In this document: one piece after another, positions 52,564 to 63,944 of the stretch
Layout: every line of letters starts with the position of its first letter
Position numbering within the stretch: the first letter of the stretch is position 1
Assembly: GCA_965197545.1 (NCBI GenBank)
Contig: CBDANJ010000008.1
Span: 1,178,001 to 1,242,000, forward strand
Source: CATOSP01 sp965197545
GTDB lineage: Bacteria > Chloroflexota > Dehalococcoidia > Lucifugimonadales > UBA3495
Length of the DNA stretch: 64,000 nt
Reading direction: 5' to 3'
Made by a program: the position numbers and the translations under genes
Notes under the pieces: model-generated
What the model saw: the letters and a program-made list of their open reading frames with translations, nothing else
Told to the model about the DNA's origin: nothing
The model's database searches: none

Positions 52564-54360
52564 CTATTGGGTGAAGTACATAGTGTTGGCCCGGATCCTT
52601 GGAGCGTAGTTGGGTTCCCATTCCAGGTATTCTGATAGGCCGTAGACCACCACGTTCATAAAGTTGGGAACGAAGTGGAAGTGATTGTGGACGTGGTCAG
52701 CGATCTCCACCATCAGCCGAGTGCGCTCGGGGCCGGTGTCGGTGGCCATTGCGATCTCTATCATCTTCTCCAGGTCGTCCTCGCAGATCTTTCCGCTGGT
52801 AAAGCAGCTATTTCGGAGGATGGCCTGTCTCGAAAAGTCCAGCGACTCGGTGGAGGTGGCCGGCGCGGTGAGGTTGGATGACGTGAAGAGCGGTTCAGAG
52901 ACACCCAGGGACCGGCATTTCTCGACCAGGTTTGCGCCAGGAGCGGCGTATATTTCCGTCTTGGTACGTCCACGGGCGCAACTCGAGCGGCCAATGTCAC
53001 CGTGGACTTTCGATTCGACCACGTTGAGCCGGGCGTTGACGCCCACCTCCCTCCAGTAGGAGACTACGGCCTCGCCGTACTCGACGTCCTTGGGTACCCG
53101 CTGGGAGCGCTGGCTGAGGACGATCTCGTTGGCCGGATCGTAGTTGGCCTGCTGCAGTAACTCTCGGGCGCGGGCCGGGTCGTAACCGTAGGGTGCAGAG
53201 TTCTCATCGGTGATTCCGACTGTGCCCTTCTGGGCGATGTTGCCGTAGCATTTAAGCAGGTTGTTGAAGAGCTGAGTCATCAGCTTCTCACAGTCGATAG
53301 CCAGGTTCAGGGCCTCTCGTACCTCAACCTTGGAAAGCTCCGGATGGTAGACCGTATCCATCGTGTAGACGTAGGCTTCGTTGTTGGTGGCTACCTTGTA
53401 CTTGGGCGCCCTGCTGACGTCGTCCAGGTTGATCTCGGCCCAGTCCGCTTCTTTGGCCTCCAGCATGGCCGCGCGAACCAGAGGCTCGTTGCGCCACTGC
53501 TGGATCACCGTTTGCAGGATCGGAGCCCTGGCGTCGGAGGCCGCGTTGGGTATGTACTCGTCGTTCTTCTCCAGCTCCACCTGGATGCCCCGCTTCCATT
53601 CGACAATTTTGTAAGGGCCGAGGCCCACGGTCATGGTCTCTATTTCGTCCGGCGTGGCGTTCTGGTACCATCCCACGTCCTGGAACTTGGTGAAGATCAC
53701 CGTGCGAGGCAATATGGGGCAGGCCAGCTTGCACACTACGTCCAACGTCAAGTCGTCGATGGCCTCTCCGCTAATCACCCCGTGGAAGCTGAAGTCGTTG
53801 CCATTACCGTGGCCGCTGGTCTCCTCGTCACCGAAGAAGTCAATCCAAAACGCGGCTTGTTCGGCATTCCAGGGCGCTCCGTTGTGGAACGTGACGCCCT
53901 CTCTGAGATGGAACCGCCACCGGTTGGGATCGACTTGCTCCCAGCTATCCACCTGTTGCAATGGCACGACCTCGAAGGTATCGCTATCGATCCATGTGAG
54001 GGGGTCGCTGGCTATGTCGTCGCAGACCGTGTTCTGGATATTGCCGCCGCAGCTCTGGCTGGCGGCTCCCAGGGTGGTGGGTTCTTCGTTGGTCACGATG
54101 ACGACGGTGTCGCGGGCGCTCTCCACGCTCACCTGGGCGGGGGCCTCAGTTGGTGCGGCCTTTTGTTCTATGGCCTTGGTAGCGGAGATTCCCGCCGTTG
54201 GTTCCTGGCGAGGTACAGCCGTGGGGTCGGCAGCAGGGGCAGCGGGCGCGGCCGTGGGCGCCTCCGCCCCTCCGCACGCGAGGACTAATATCATGAGAAA
54301 GGCCAGGAGGCTTACACCGCCTCGACGGAATATGTGCATGATTTGTATTTTCTTCAACAT
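52564..54360 (-). CDS. ABC transporter substrate-binding lipoprotein, family 5 (second set)
   Basis: The signal MHIFRRGGVSLLAFLMILVLACGG ends in lipobox LVLAC. The Ala/Pro/Thr linker precedes the SBP_bac_5 fold (VDSWEQVDPNRWRFHLREGVTFHNGAPWNAEQAAFW, VREALNLAIDCEKLMTQLFNN). It has 598 residues. It is a paralogue of the 44096 gene, but the binding-pocket segments differ, so the ligands may differ. Confidence 0.92.
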   Translation of the reverse strand: MLKKIQIMHIFRRGGVSLLAFLMILVLACGGAEAPTAAPAAPAADPTAVPRQEPTAGISATKAIEQKAAPTEAPAQVSVESARDTVVIVTNEEPTTLGAASQSCGGNIQNTVCDDIASDPLTWIDSDTFEVVPLQQVDSWEQVDPNRWRFHLREGVTFHNGAPWNAEQAAFWIDFFGDEETSGHGNGNDFSFHGVISGEAIDDLTLDVVCKLACPILPRTVIFTKFQDVGWYQNATPDEIETMTVGLGPYKIVEWKRGIQVELEKNDEYIPNAASDARAPILQTVIQQWRNEPLVRAAMLEAKEADWAEINLDDVSRAPKYKVATNNEAYVYTMDTVYHPELSKVEVREALNLAIDCEKLMTQLFNNLLKCYGNIAQKGTVGITDENSAPYGYDPARARELLQQANYDPANEIVLSQRSQRVPKDVEYGEAVVSYWREVGVNARLNVVESKVHGDIGRSSCARGRTKTEIYAAPGANLVEKCRSLGVSEPLFTSSNLTAPATSTESLDFSRQAILRNSCFTSGKICEDDLEKMIEIAMATDTGPERTRLMVEIADHVHNHFHFVPNFMNVVVYGLSEYLEWEPNYAPRIRANTMYFTQ

Positions 54361-54460
54361 GTTTCAGCCTCCCAGATTATGAAATACGATGCGAATTGCC
54401 ATATAATAAGTATCAAGAATCGAGACGTTACAATATATCACGAAATGGGCCGATGTCAAA

Positions 54461-54949
54461 CTACCTGTCGTCTCTGTTGCCCCTGCGGAACCAGCGGCGG
54501 CGGGGTTCGGGACGCTCCAAGTTTATGGCTGAGACACGTTCCAACCATGGGCCTATGCCCAGGTACCGGAAGTCGAAACCCAGGAAGGAGTCGAGCGCGC
54601 CGGCGAGGGAGTAGAGGAACAAGAGGATGGCAACGAGGAACGCGAATTCGGTCAGGAAAAGGTCCGCTGCCCCGGCGGCGGCGAACGCGAAGACCAGGAG
54701 TTGGACCACGCACGCCTGCATGGCTTGAAACGCCCCCCACGCCAATCTCCTGCGCCGAAAAGAGCGGGAGACCATGTACGCGACGACGGGGCAAGGGGCC
54801 AGCGCCCAGGGGAAGCCCAATAGCAACAACCCAAGCGGAGCGCCGAAGATCAGTGCGCTGGCATGGGCCGCACAGCTACCCCACCGCTCAATCCTGGAGT
54901 GAGGCGGGGCGCTGGACTCGCGGCTTCCGTTAGGCGGTTCTCCTGCCAA
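54461..54949 (-). CDS. Putative DUF4870-like membrane protein
   Basis: This 162-residue protein has CAAHASALIFGAPLGLLLLGFPWALAPCPVVAYMV, an Arg-rich turn (SRSFRRRRLAWGAFQAMQACVVQLLVFAF) and two more helices (FLTEFAFLVAILLFLYSLAGAL). The AHxSAL...GxPLG start and the AFQA helix resemble DUF4870 proteins. The role is unknown. It lies 45 bp downstream of the PEPCK-like gene in the same direction. Confidence 0.55.
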   Translation of the reverse strand: MAGEPPNGSRESSAPPHSRIERWGSCAAHASALIFGAPLGLLLLGFPWALAPCPVVAYMVSRSFRRRRLAWGAFQAMQACVVQLLVFAFAAAGAADLFLTEFAFLVAILLFLYSLAGALDSFLGFDFRYLGIGPWLERVSAINLERPEPRRRWFRRGNRDDR

Positions 54950-54993
54950 ACGGGTGGTGTCCCCCTGGCGGCGGTTTGGGGTGCGGGAAGTAG

Positions 54994-57285
54994 CTAGCTG
55001 CCGCTACCGATACCGAGTTCACGCAAGGCCACCTGGCTCTCACGCCGCAGCGTGAGCCCCTGGTCCAAGGCCGATTCGAACATACGGTAGATAGACGCCA
55101 GATCGTCTGCCGCGGGGCGTAGGCCTTGGCCCCGGTTTTCGGCAAGCACCGGTAGAGAATCGTACGCTTGGTCCACGCTCCAGAAGAAGGCCAAAATCCA
55201 GGCCAATTCGCGTTCGCTTGTCGGAGGCGGGATGTCGTTCAGATCGATCAGCACGTTATTGACCTTGGTGTAGCGCAGGATGCCGGCCTTGTCCTGGGAG
55301 TCTCGGCCGTAATAGCGGCGGCGGGCAATTTCTACAACCCGGCGGGTGTAGTTCTGGACGCCGTAGATTTCACTGGGTATCCATTGGGAGCGGAGGTCCA
55401 CTACCCGCTCTCCCTGGCGGTTCAGAATTCCCACGGCGATGTCCGAGCCCAGGCCGGAGTCGTGCTCGAACTCAACGGCTTCCCGTAGCAGCGCCTCCTG
55501 GAGCATGAGGGTCAATTCACGGGGGATTTTTCTGTACAGAGCGCCGCTGGCTTCATCGTTGCTGTCGGCCCCGACCCCGCCGGTGTTGAAAACGTAATAC
55601 TCTTGGGGCATCCCGCCGTCGTGGATTTGTTGCAGCGTTTGGTGCATCAGGTTTGCGTTCTCGTCTTCCAACCCGATGATGAAGGGGTCCGAGAAATATT
55701 CGACGTAGGGCCTACCGATTGCCCCGACCGCGGCCCCCATCTGCACAGCCTCACCATACATCAATACGCGAATGTACTGCTCCAGGTTCACTTTCCGGAG
55801 CGGTGGGATCACGGTGTTCTGCCGCATGACCGCTTGCCAGAAGATGCGGTCGGTATTCTCCATTGGTACGTGGACGCTGTCGCTAAGCTCGCCTCCGGTG
55901 ATGGTCTCTATCAGGTGGCGGGAACCTTTGCGGGCGATCAAGCGGGGCCGGGACAGGGTCACCCGCATGTTCCGTACCGGGTTTTGCAGGTAGTTGGGAG
56001 TGGCCTGTTCTAGGCTGACAGGTACGTTCTCCAGCGTCTCCTGTTCGTTGGGGGCTTCCCTGGTCCCCCGGACTGCCTCGTAAGTGATGGGGTCTTCGGC
56101 CTCGTTCAGGCCGAAGGGCATGGCGTAGAAGTTGTTCTCGGTGCCGTCGATCCCGTGAGTGATGCGGAAAGCCTTCCCGTTCCTGGAAGTTTCGATGATT
56201 TCCTGGAGAGGTTGAAGCAGAATTATGTCGTCGTTCATGGGGAAGACGCCCTCGTCGGGATCTTCCGTCAGGCCGAGATGGTTGGCGAGTTCACTATTGG
56301 CCAGCTCGATCATGATCGTCAACGTGCTCTTTCCGTGGAGCGAAGGACCGATGGTGAGCATCGCCGTGTTCTTCATATTGCCGGACAGGGTCTTCGCGCT
56401 GGCCAGGCTGAGCGCCGCCTGGATCGCCAGCCCCCGTTTTTGCTTGACCAGGAACATCGCGATTGAGAGCGGCCCCATCTTGTGTTCTCCAACGTAATCG
56501 AAACCCAAATGGAGCGAGAGCCCCTTGGTTGGGGCCTTGAAGACGAGCTGGGGGAGGCCGGCTTCCCGAATTCGTGAAATCAGTTCATCGGGCAGCCCCA
56601 GGTCCTCGAGCCAATGGGGAATGGAAACTTCCAGGATGTCGGGCGGGCTGTTCAGGTCTCCCGAGGGCAAGTCAAAGGTCAACTGCCGCCACATGATGGG
56701 GATCTGCATGTACCGGGTGCCGAAGAGAAGCTGACGGGCGTGGAAAGAGCGGCCCGGGGCGTCGCAGATTTGCCGGTCCGACTGGACGATGGTTTCTCCG
56801 GCCTCGAAGCTGCGCTCCATGAACCGGATGATGTAGGGCAATACCTCCAGGAATAGGGCCTGGTTCTCTTCGCTGAACGCCTCGGCGTCCCGGTTGCGGG
56901 AGAAACCGTCCACCAGGTATTGGGTGAGGTCAGGACGCCGGACTACTCCCAGTTGGCTAAAGAAGGCCAGGCCGCCGCTGTCGAGTCTGACCGCCACCTC
57001 GGGCCAAGCGCGCCGGGCTGCCCTGCCATCGGCGTTGGCTTCCGCGGCCTCGCGTTCTACCTGGGAGGCTTCTTCCAGGATACGGTCCTGGGTTTCTTGG
57101 GGCATGTCTTGAAGGACGGGCACGTTGGCCAGCAGCCACTCGTTGGGCGGGTTATAGTATGGGCTGTATGGGGAGTGCCCGCGCCGGGCCAATGCCGTAA
57201 GTTGGTCTAGGGCATCGGCGAATTCTGGATTGACCGGGGGAGCCTCGAGGGGCGATGACTGGCCCGGCTGGTGTTGCAGACTCAT
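54994..57285 (-). CDS. Divergent PEP carboxykinase-like P-loop protein
   Basis: ATG 57285 (MSLQHQPGQ) is preferred; upstream starts at 57360 and 57378 are possible. In the 763-residue product a P-loop GPSLHGKSTLT lies near residues 313-322 and an acidic pair MNDDIILL near 351, spaced like kinase-1a and kinase-2 of ATP-dependent PEP carboxykinase. Later come FYAMPFGLNE, VEYFSDPFIIGLED and YYVFNTGGVGA, like the PEPCK C-lobe. About 280 N-terminal residues are unlike the standard enzyme of about 530 residues. Activity is not assured. Confidence 0.45.
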   Translation of the reverse strand: MSLQHQPGQSSPLEAPPVNPEFADALDQLTALARRGHSPYSPYYNPPNEWLLANVPVLQDMPQETQDRILEEASQVEREAAEANADGRAARRAWPEVAVRLDSGGLAFFSQLGVVRRPDLTQYLVDGFSRNRDAEAFSEENQALFLEVLPYIIRFMERSFEAGETIVQSDRQICDAPGRSFHARQLLFGTRYMQIPIMWRQLTFDLPSGDLNSPPDILEVSIPHWLEDLGLPDELISRIREAGLPQLVFKAPTKGLSLHLGFDYVGEHKMGPLSIAMFLVKQKRGLAIQAALSLASAKTLSGNMKNTAMLTIGPSLHGKSTLTIMIELANSELANHLGLTEDPDEGVFPMNDDIILLQPLQEIIETSRNGKAFRITHGIDGTENNFYAMPFGLNEAEDPITYEAVRGTREAPNEQETLENVPVSLEQATPNYLQNPVRNMRVTLSRPRLIARKGSRHLIETITGGELSDSVHVPMENTDRIFWQAVMRQNTVIPPLRKVNLEQYIRVLMYGEAVQMGAAVGAIGRPYVEYFSDPFIIGLEDENANLMHQTLQQIHDGGMPQEYYVFNTGGVGADSNDEASGALYRKIPRELTLMLQEALLREAVEFEHDSGLGSDIAVGILNRQGERVVDLRSQWIPSEIYGVQNYTRRVVEIARRRYYGRDSQDKAGILRYTKVNNVLIDLNDIPPPTSERELAWILAFFWSVDQAYDSLPVLAENRGQGLRPAADDLASIYRMFESALDQGLTLRRESQVALRELGIGSGS

Positions 57286-57556
57286 TGCGTCGTCTCTTAA
57301 GGGGATAGCGCCGTATTTGAAAGGCGGGTCCGAATGGGTGGGAACCCGGAGCTTAATCATCCTACATTGTTGCCGCATTCAAGTAAAGAGAGGGGTCTTC
57401 CCCGGTCGGCTCTCAGAGACCCAAATCACGGCGTTTTGGCGGCTCGCGGATAGTCCCGGCGAGAGCTTCCGGTGTTATTCTGATTTTCAAAATTCTAGAC
57501 TGTATTTCAGGCCTAAATCCAAGAAGCAGTCCAGACCGCGTGGAAGGAGTCATACA

Positions 57557-58576
57557 TTGAAGGTATTCGGTAGCATCCCCAGGGACGATCTCGGCAAGAT
57601 TCCGGATAGGGCGCGATGGGCCGAGGAAATGGGTTATGATGGGATCAACACCAACGAGGACTTTTCCAGCCCGTTCATGGCCCTGACCTTGGCGGCCGAG
57701 CATACCGTAAAGGCGCTGCTGGGCACGTCTATAGCGGTGGTCTTCCCGGTAAGTCCGATGACCACCGCGTACATGGCATGGGAATTGCAGAAATATTCCC
57801 AGGGGCGATTCCGGTTGGGCATGGGCAGCCAGGTCAAGGGACACATCGAGCGCCGCTTCAGCATTCCTTGGGTTGCTCCCGGCCCGAGGATGCGCGATTA
57901 CGTGCTATCTGTGAAGGCGATCTGGGACAGTTTTCAAAACGGGGGACCTCTCCGATTCGACGGGGAGCATTATAAGTTCAGCTTGATCACGCCCCACTTC
58001 AATCCCGGACCCATAGACTACCCGCATCCGAAGATATTCATCGCAGCGGTGGGGCCGTACATGTTCCGGCTGGCCGGGGAGCATTGCGACGGGGTGCTTC
58101 CACACGGGTTCATGACCGCAAAGTACATGGACGAGGTGGCCCTCCCGAACCTGGAAAAGGGGCTCAAGCGGTCGGGACGGACTCTGAAGGACATCGAGAT
58201 CAGCACCGGCGGATTCCTGGTCATGGGTGAGAATGAGGAGCAACTTGACGAGGCGTTTCAAGCAGCGAAGCGGCGCATCGCGTTCTACGGTTCCACACGC
58301 ACCTACAAAGGCGTGATGGATGTACATGGCTGGGGAGATGTATGCTTGGAGCTGAACCGGATGGCTTCCGCGGGCAAGTGGGACGACATGCCCAAACTGG
58401 TCACCGAAGAGATGGTAGAGACCTTCGCCACCATCGGCACCTACGACCAGATTGTTGATAAGGTAAAGGAACGCTACGGTTCCTACGCCACCCAGATAGG
58501 CTTCAGCCTGCCGGTAGACAGCTCTGCCGACGAGGTACGCCTGAAGGAGAAGATCAACGAACTTCAGGGGATATGA
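57557..58576 (+). CDS. Luciferase-like F420-dependent oxidoreductase, TIGR03617-like
   Basis: TTG at 57557 follows GGAAGGAG and starts LKVFGSIPRDDLGKIPDRARWAEEMGYDGINTNED, the family N-terminus; the longer open frame upstream overlaps the neighbouring gene divergently and is not protein-like. GRFRLGMGSQVKGHIERRFSIPW, PGPRMRDYVLSVKAIWDSF and IAAVGPYMFRLAGEHCDGVLPHGF are characteristic of this TIM-barrel group. The cofactor is probably F420; the substrate is unknown. 339 residues. Confidence 0.88.
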   Translation: MKVFGSIPRDDLGKIPDRARWAEEMGYDGINTNEDFSSPFMALTLAAEHTVKALLGTSIAVVFPVSPMTTAYMAWELQKYSQGRFRLGMGSQVKGHIERRFSIPWVAPGPRMRDYVLSVKAIWDSFQNGGPLRFDGEHYKFSLITPHFNPGPIDYPHPKIFIAAVGPYMFRLAGEHCDGVLPHGFMTAKYMDEVALPNLEKGLKRSGRTLKDIEISTGGFLVMGENEEQLDEAFQAAKRRIAFYGSTRTYKGVMDVHGWGDVCLELNRMASAGKWDDMPKLVTEEMVETFATIGTYDQIVDKVKERYGSYATQIGFSLPVDSSADEVRLKEKINELQGI

Positions 58577-58728
58577 ACCGTTCTCACGGAAAATCAAGCC
58601 GGGCACGGGTTACTGGCTTCGGTGTCCAAGATGGACTGTTGGAAAAAGAATCGGCATTCGTTGCATATCACCTGACCCCGGTGATAGAGTAGCCACTGCC
58701 CGCGAATCGCTTCGAATTAAATGCGAAG

Positions 58729-60567
<1,839 letters not shown>

Positions 60568-60645
60568 CTACACGGTCCCGGGCAGCGCCTAAAGAGCGCC
60601 GATGTTATTATTCGCAAAATCCAACTTCTGACCAGGAGTACACCG

Positions 60646-61146
60646 ATGGGGTACACGCCCAACCGCCTGGGCCACGTCAACATCTATGTGCGCAACGCGG
60701 AAGAAGCCCACAAATGGTACGAGGAAATACTCGGCCTTCACACCTACGACTTCGTTCCCGGACGCGCCGCCTTCATGTCCGCCAATCTGGACGAGTCCCA
60801 CGAGATGGCGCTAATGGAAGTTGGCGCGGACGCCGCCAGCCCGTAGGCGAAGCGGGTTGGCTTGAACCACATGGCTTGGCGGATGAACAACCTGGAGGAC
60901 CTGGGGGAGTTCTACCACAGGCTCAAGGACCGGGACGTCTCGATGGGCATCGGCGACCACGGCATATCCCTCGGCATCTATTTCAACGACCCCGACGGCA
61001 ATGGCATCGAAGTCTACTATGAGTCGCCCAGGGACCAGTGGCACCGCCAGGAGAACCTGTTCCTGCACGGTGACAATCCCAAGGGCCGGTTCCCCGGCCC
61101 GTGGGACGAGATTCTGGAGGCGCAGAAGGCGGCAGCGGCCCGGTAG
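60646..61146 (+). pseudogene. VOC (glyoxalase/bleomycin resistance) family protein with in-frame TAG
   Basis: The first half is NRLGHVNIYVRNAEEAHKWYEEILGLHTYDF with a metal His, up to EVGADAASP. TAG at 60844-60846 then interrupts. Without it the frame continues AKRVGLNHMAWRMNNLEDLGEFYHRL (second His) and YFNDPDGNGIEVYYESPRDQW (last Glu). Both halves are needed for the paired beta-alpha fold. A CAG-to-TAG change or sequencing error explains it. Confidence 0.8.
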
Positions 61147-61267
61147 CCTGAACCAAGCAGCCCCCGGACTCCACGGTCTGGGGGCAAAACCGGCACGCCA
61201 GGCAATCAATTTCCCAAGACCGCATTATCAATCCGGGGAGGCTGCATTTTGGGTTCAAGGGAATTGG

Positions 61268-61861
61268 ATGCGAGGGGGAGAGGGTGGGAAATGGAATCGC
61301 TGGGCCCAGGATGTTGGCGAAGTTGGTGACATGGCCGCGGAATTGGCTTCGCGGGAGCAAAAGGACCAACTGGAGCAGATGGATTACTACCCCGACGACG
61401 AAATCCTCACTCCCTGAGACGACGAAATCCTTACTGAAACGGCGACTACCCTTATTCACCAATGGGCTACGCTCCATGACCGGTTTCGGAGCCTCTCAGA
61501 ATCGGGATTCGGTGATGGGGGCCTGCTTGAGTTAAAGCGTATAGCGTCGGAAAGGCGGATCACTGCGTTGGGGGCTATCTCACTTGCGCGAGTCAGGAAT
61601 GTAGACAGGGGTATCTACCAGCCAATTTACAATATTTTCCAGGAAATGGTGGAAGCTCAAGTAGAAATATGGGACTCCCTACTGAAGGCCCTCAATAACC
61701 CAAAAGAATTGGAAACTGTAAGCTATCTCTTGCAGCACTGTGGATGGCTGGGGGAACAAGCCTTAACAACCCTGCCGGACATAGCGCGGCAGCGGCGTGA
61801 GAAAGAACGCAAAGAGAGTCGTCTCGCCGGTATCGGTTGTGTGATTTTCTTACTCCCGTAG
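61268..61861 (+). pseudogene. Hypothetical protein gene with an in-frame TGA in a short repeat
   Basis: The frame reads MRGGEGGKWNRWAQDVGEVGDMAAELASREQ to MDYYPDDEILTP, TGA (61415-61417), then DDEILTETATTLIHQWATLHDRFRSLSE and a helical rest to 61861. GACGACGAAATCCT occurs at 61394 and 61418, so the stop lies within a 24-bp near-duplication. The second half could start at TTG 61568. The family is unknown. Confidence 0.4.
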
Positions 61862-62061
61862 GGGGGGTTGGTCATTGCCATGGCGGCCGACTGCATAGTT
61901 GATTGAATGGGCGAACAATCCCCGGCAACGCTGACAGTCCCGCCACAGGAGACTACGTTAGGGCATCGTCCTAAACGAGCTTGCGGCTGGTTTAGGACGC
62001 GGCGGCGGGTCCAATGCACTCTAGCCCGGAGTTCTTCACTAAGTTCTAAGGAGGGCATTAA

Positions 62062-62424
62062 GTGCAGCAGACGCAGACCTACCGGGAACGAAGCCGGGAA
62101 TACTTGGCCAAGGCGTTCCAGGAACTGGAAGCCGGAGACCTGACCCAGGCCTCGGAGAAAGGCTGGGGTGCGGCAGCGCAGATGGTCAAGGCCGTGGCCG
62201 ACCAAAGGGGCATGGAACACCGGAGCCATCGGTCCATCCTCTTCGCTGCGGAGGCGTTTTCACGGGAAACCGGGACTATCCATACGGAAAGACTTTTCGA
62301 CTCCGTCCGCACACTGCACGGCAACTTTTACGAGGACACACTGGACCGGGCAGGCGTTTCACGGCGGCTGCAAGACGCATCGAATTTCGTGGACAGGATG
62401 GAGCGTTTGCTGCACAACACTTGA
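62062..62424 (+). CDS. PaREP1/HEPN-like domain protein
   Basis: GTG 62062 follows AAGGAGGGC. The 120-residue helical protein has REYLAKAFQELEAGDLTQASEKGWGAAAQMVKAVADQRGMEHRSHRSILFAAEAF and LHGNFYEDTLDRAGVSRRLQDASNFVDRMERLL. This is the PaREP1/HEPN arrangement seen in small nucleotide-related or toxin-like proteins. The RxxxxH residues of RNase HEPNs are not obvious. It is probably not a toxin by sequence alone. Confidence 0.6.
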   Translation: MQQTQTYRERSREYLAKAFQELEAGDLTQASEKGWGAAAQMVKAVADQRGMEHRSHRSILFAAEAFSRETGTIHTERLFDSVRTLHGNFYEDTLDRAGVSRRLQDASNFVDRMERLLHNT

Positions 62425-62575
62425 CCCCTGTGGGCTTACGATCACGGCGGCAATCAGGCAGCATTTTGATTCGTTTTGCACAGCTGTCCGGCTCTCCGCA
62501 GAGGTGGTGCCCCTGCTATTTTGGCAGGGGCTTTGTGTTTCTCAACGTGCAGACCTTCCATTAGGAGGACGCAAC

Positions 62576-63268
62576 CTAAAACAGCCGCAGGGTGGTTTCC
62601 AGTGTGGTAGCGGGTTCGATACACTCCCGACCTGAATTCTTGGGGGAGTTGACCACGCTGGAGACCACATATGAGTCCAGCCACTCGGCGGGCGACGGGG
62701 TCAGCAGCGGCGTGAGGGTGTCCGTCTCCTCAGTCATTGGGTCCAACCACAGCGGTTCGGTCTCCTGGGAGAGGATCACCGGCATACGGTTGTGAATCGG
62801 GGCGATGAAGTCGTTGGGCTTCGTCGTGACGATGCTGCATGACCGGATGGTCTCCCCCTCCGGCGACTTCCACGTCTCCCATAGCCCGGCGAAGGCGAAG
62901 GGTTCACGGGATCTCAAGAATATGTAGGTCGGGATCTTCGATTTCCCTTCTTTGCGCCATTCGAAGAACCCATCGGCGAGGACCAGGCAACGCCGCCGCT
63001 TGAACGCCGCCCGGAACGCCGGCTTGGCGGCGGCGGTTTCGCCAACGGCGTTGATCATCCGGTAACCGATCTTGGGGTCCTGTGCCCAGAACGGGATGAG
63101 CCCCCAGCGCATGGTCTCGGGCCGTGGTTGACCGTCGTTTACAACGGTAAGCACTTGCTGGCTAGGGGCGATGTTGTACCGGGGTTGATGTTCCATGTCC
63201 CGCGCCTCAAATCCGAACCTGGATTGTAACTCGTCCATGTTGGTAACCAGGGTAAAGCGTCCGCACAT
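62576..63268 (-). CDS. SRAP (SOS response-associated peptidase) YedK/HMCES-like
   Basis: The product starts MCGRF with the catalytic Cys2. WGLIPFWAQDPKIGYRMINAVGETAAAKPAFR has the Asn of the DNA-binding pocket (INA-x-x-ET in place of INARxET), CLVLADGFFEWRKEG, FAFAGLWETW and PIHNRMPVIL carry the conserved Glu and His. It forms a covalent shield on abasic sites in single-stranded DNA. 230 residues, intact; the shorter upstream HAD gene lies 13 bp away in the same direction. Confidence 0.93.
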   Translation of the reverse strand: MCGRFTLVTNMDELQSRFGFEARDMEHQPRYNIAPSQQVLTVVNDGQPRPETMRWGLIPFWAQDPKIGYRMINAVGETAAAKPAFRAAFKRRRCLVLADGFFEWRKEGKSKIPTYIFLRSREPFAFAGLWETWKSPEGETIRSCSIVTTKPNDFIAPIHNRMPVILSQETEPLWLDPMTEETDTLTPLLTPSPAEWLDSYVVSSVVNSPKNSGRECIEPATTLETTLRLF

Positions 63269-63281
63269 GGCTCAGTCTCCT

Positions 63282-63944
63282 TCAGCTTCGGTTTGCCCTG
63301 GCGAGCAGCGCGGGCAGGGTTATATCGGAAAGCGCGTCGAGCCGCAAGTCGGCATGGCCGATCGGTAGGTCCCGGGTCATTGGATTGGGGACGGCGACGC
63401 AAAAAGCACCTGCGCTCTTGGCGGCGGTGACGCCGTTGGCCGAATCTTCGATGACCACGGCGTTGCCCGGCACGGTGCCGAGGTTGGCGGCCGCCAACAG
63501 GTAGAGTTCCGGGTCGGGCTTGACCCGGGCCACGTCGTCGGCGCAATTGACCGAGTCGAAGTAATGAGACAGGCCCCGGCGCTCCAGGTGTCCATCGACC
63601 CAGTCGTGCCCGGAGCTGGACGCGATTGCCAACTTCAACCCTAGGTCCTTAGCCGACCCCAGGTATTCCAAGACACCTGGCAATAGGGGGTTGGACTCGA
63701 CTACCTCTACGTAACGCCGCCGTCTGCTCGCGATCAAGTCTGGGCAGTCCACGGCTCGCCCCACCAAATCCTCCAGCAGGGTGCAAATCTCCATGCGGCG
63801 GCTGCTCCCGCCGATGAACTGGGTCCACCATGATCGGTCTAGTTCTACACCGTACCCCTGAAAGGTCTCTTCCCAGGTCAAGAAGTCCGGGGTTTCGGTG
63901 TCGATGATGATTCCGTCGAAGTCGAAAATCAGGCTGTCAATCAC
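63282..63944 (-). CDS. HAD family hydrolase (beta-phosphoglucomutase-like phosphatase)
   Basis: Motif I is IFDFDGIIIDTE, motif II LAIASSSG, motif III RVKPDPELYL and motif IV VIEDSANGVTAA, with the helical cap of subfamily IA. 220 residues, cytoplasmic. ATG 63944 is the first in the frame. Probably a sugar-phosphate or nucleotide phosphatase; precise substrate unknown. Likely co-transcribed with the SRAP gene. Confidence 0.92.
   Translation of the reverse strand: MIDSLIFDFDGIIIDTETPDFLTWEETFQGYGVELDRSWWTQFIGGSSRRMEICTLLEDLVGRAVDCPDLIASRRRRYVEVVESNPLLPGVLEYLGSAKDLGLKLAIASSSGHDWVDGHLERRGLSHYFDSVNCADDVARVKPDPELYLLAAANLGTVPGNAVVIEDSANGVTAAKSAGAFCVAVPNPMTRDLPIGHADLRLDALSDITLPALLARANRS

Noticed and set aside
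57230..57556. N-terminal extension of the luciferase-like protein
   Set aside because: It overlaps the divergent PEPCK-like gene and lacks family similarity; TTG 57557 has a strong ribosome site.
60844..60846. TAG in the VOC gene as pyrrolysine or readthrough
   Set aside because: No supporting context or machinery in the window; point mutation or sequence error is simpler.
61415..61417. TGA as a selenocysteine codon
   Set aside because: It lies inside a short repeat, there is no clear selenocysteine insertion hairpin, and the protein is not a redox family.
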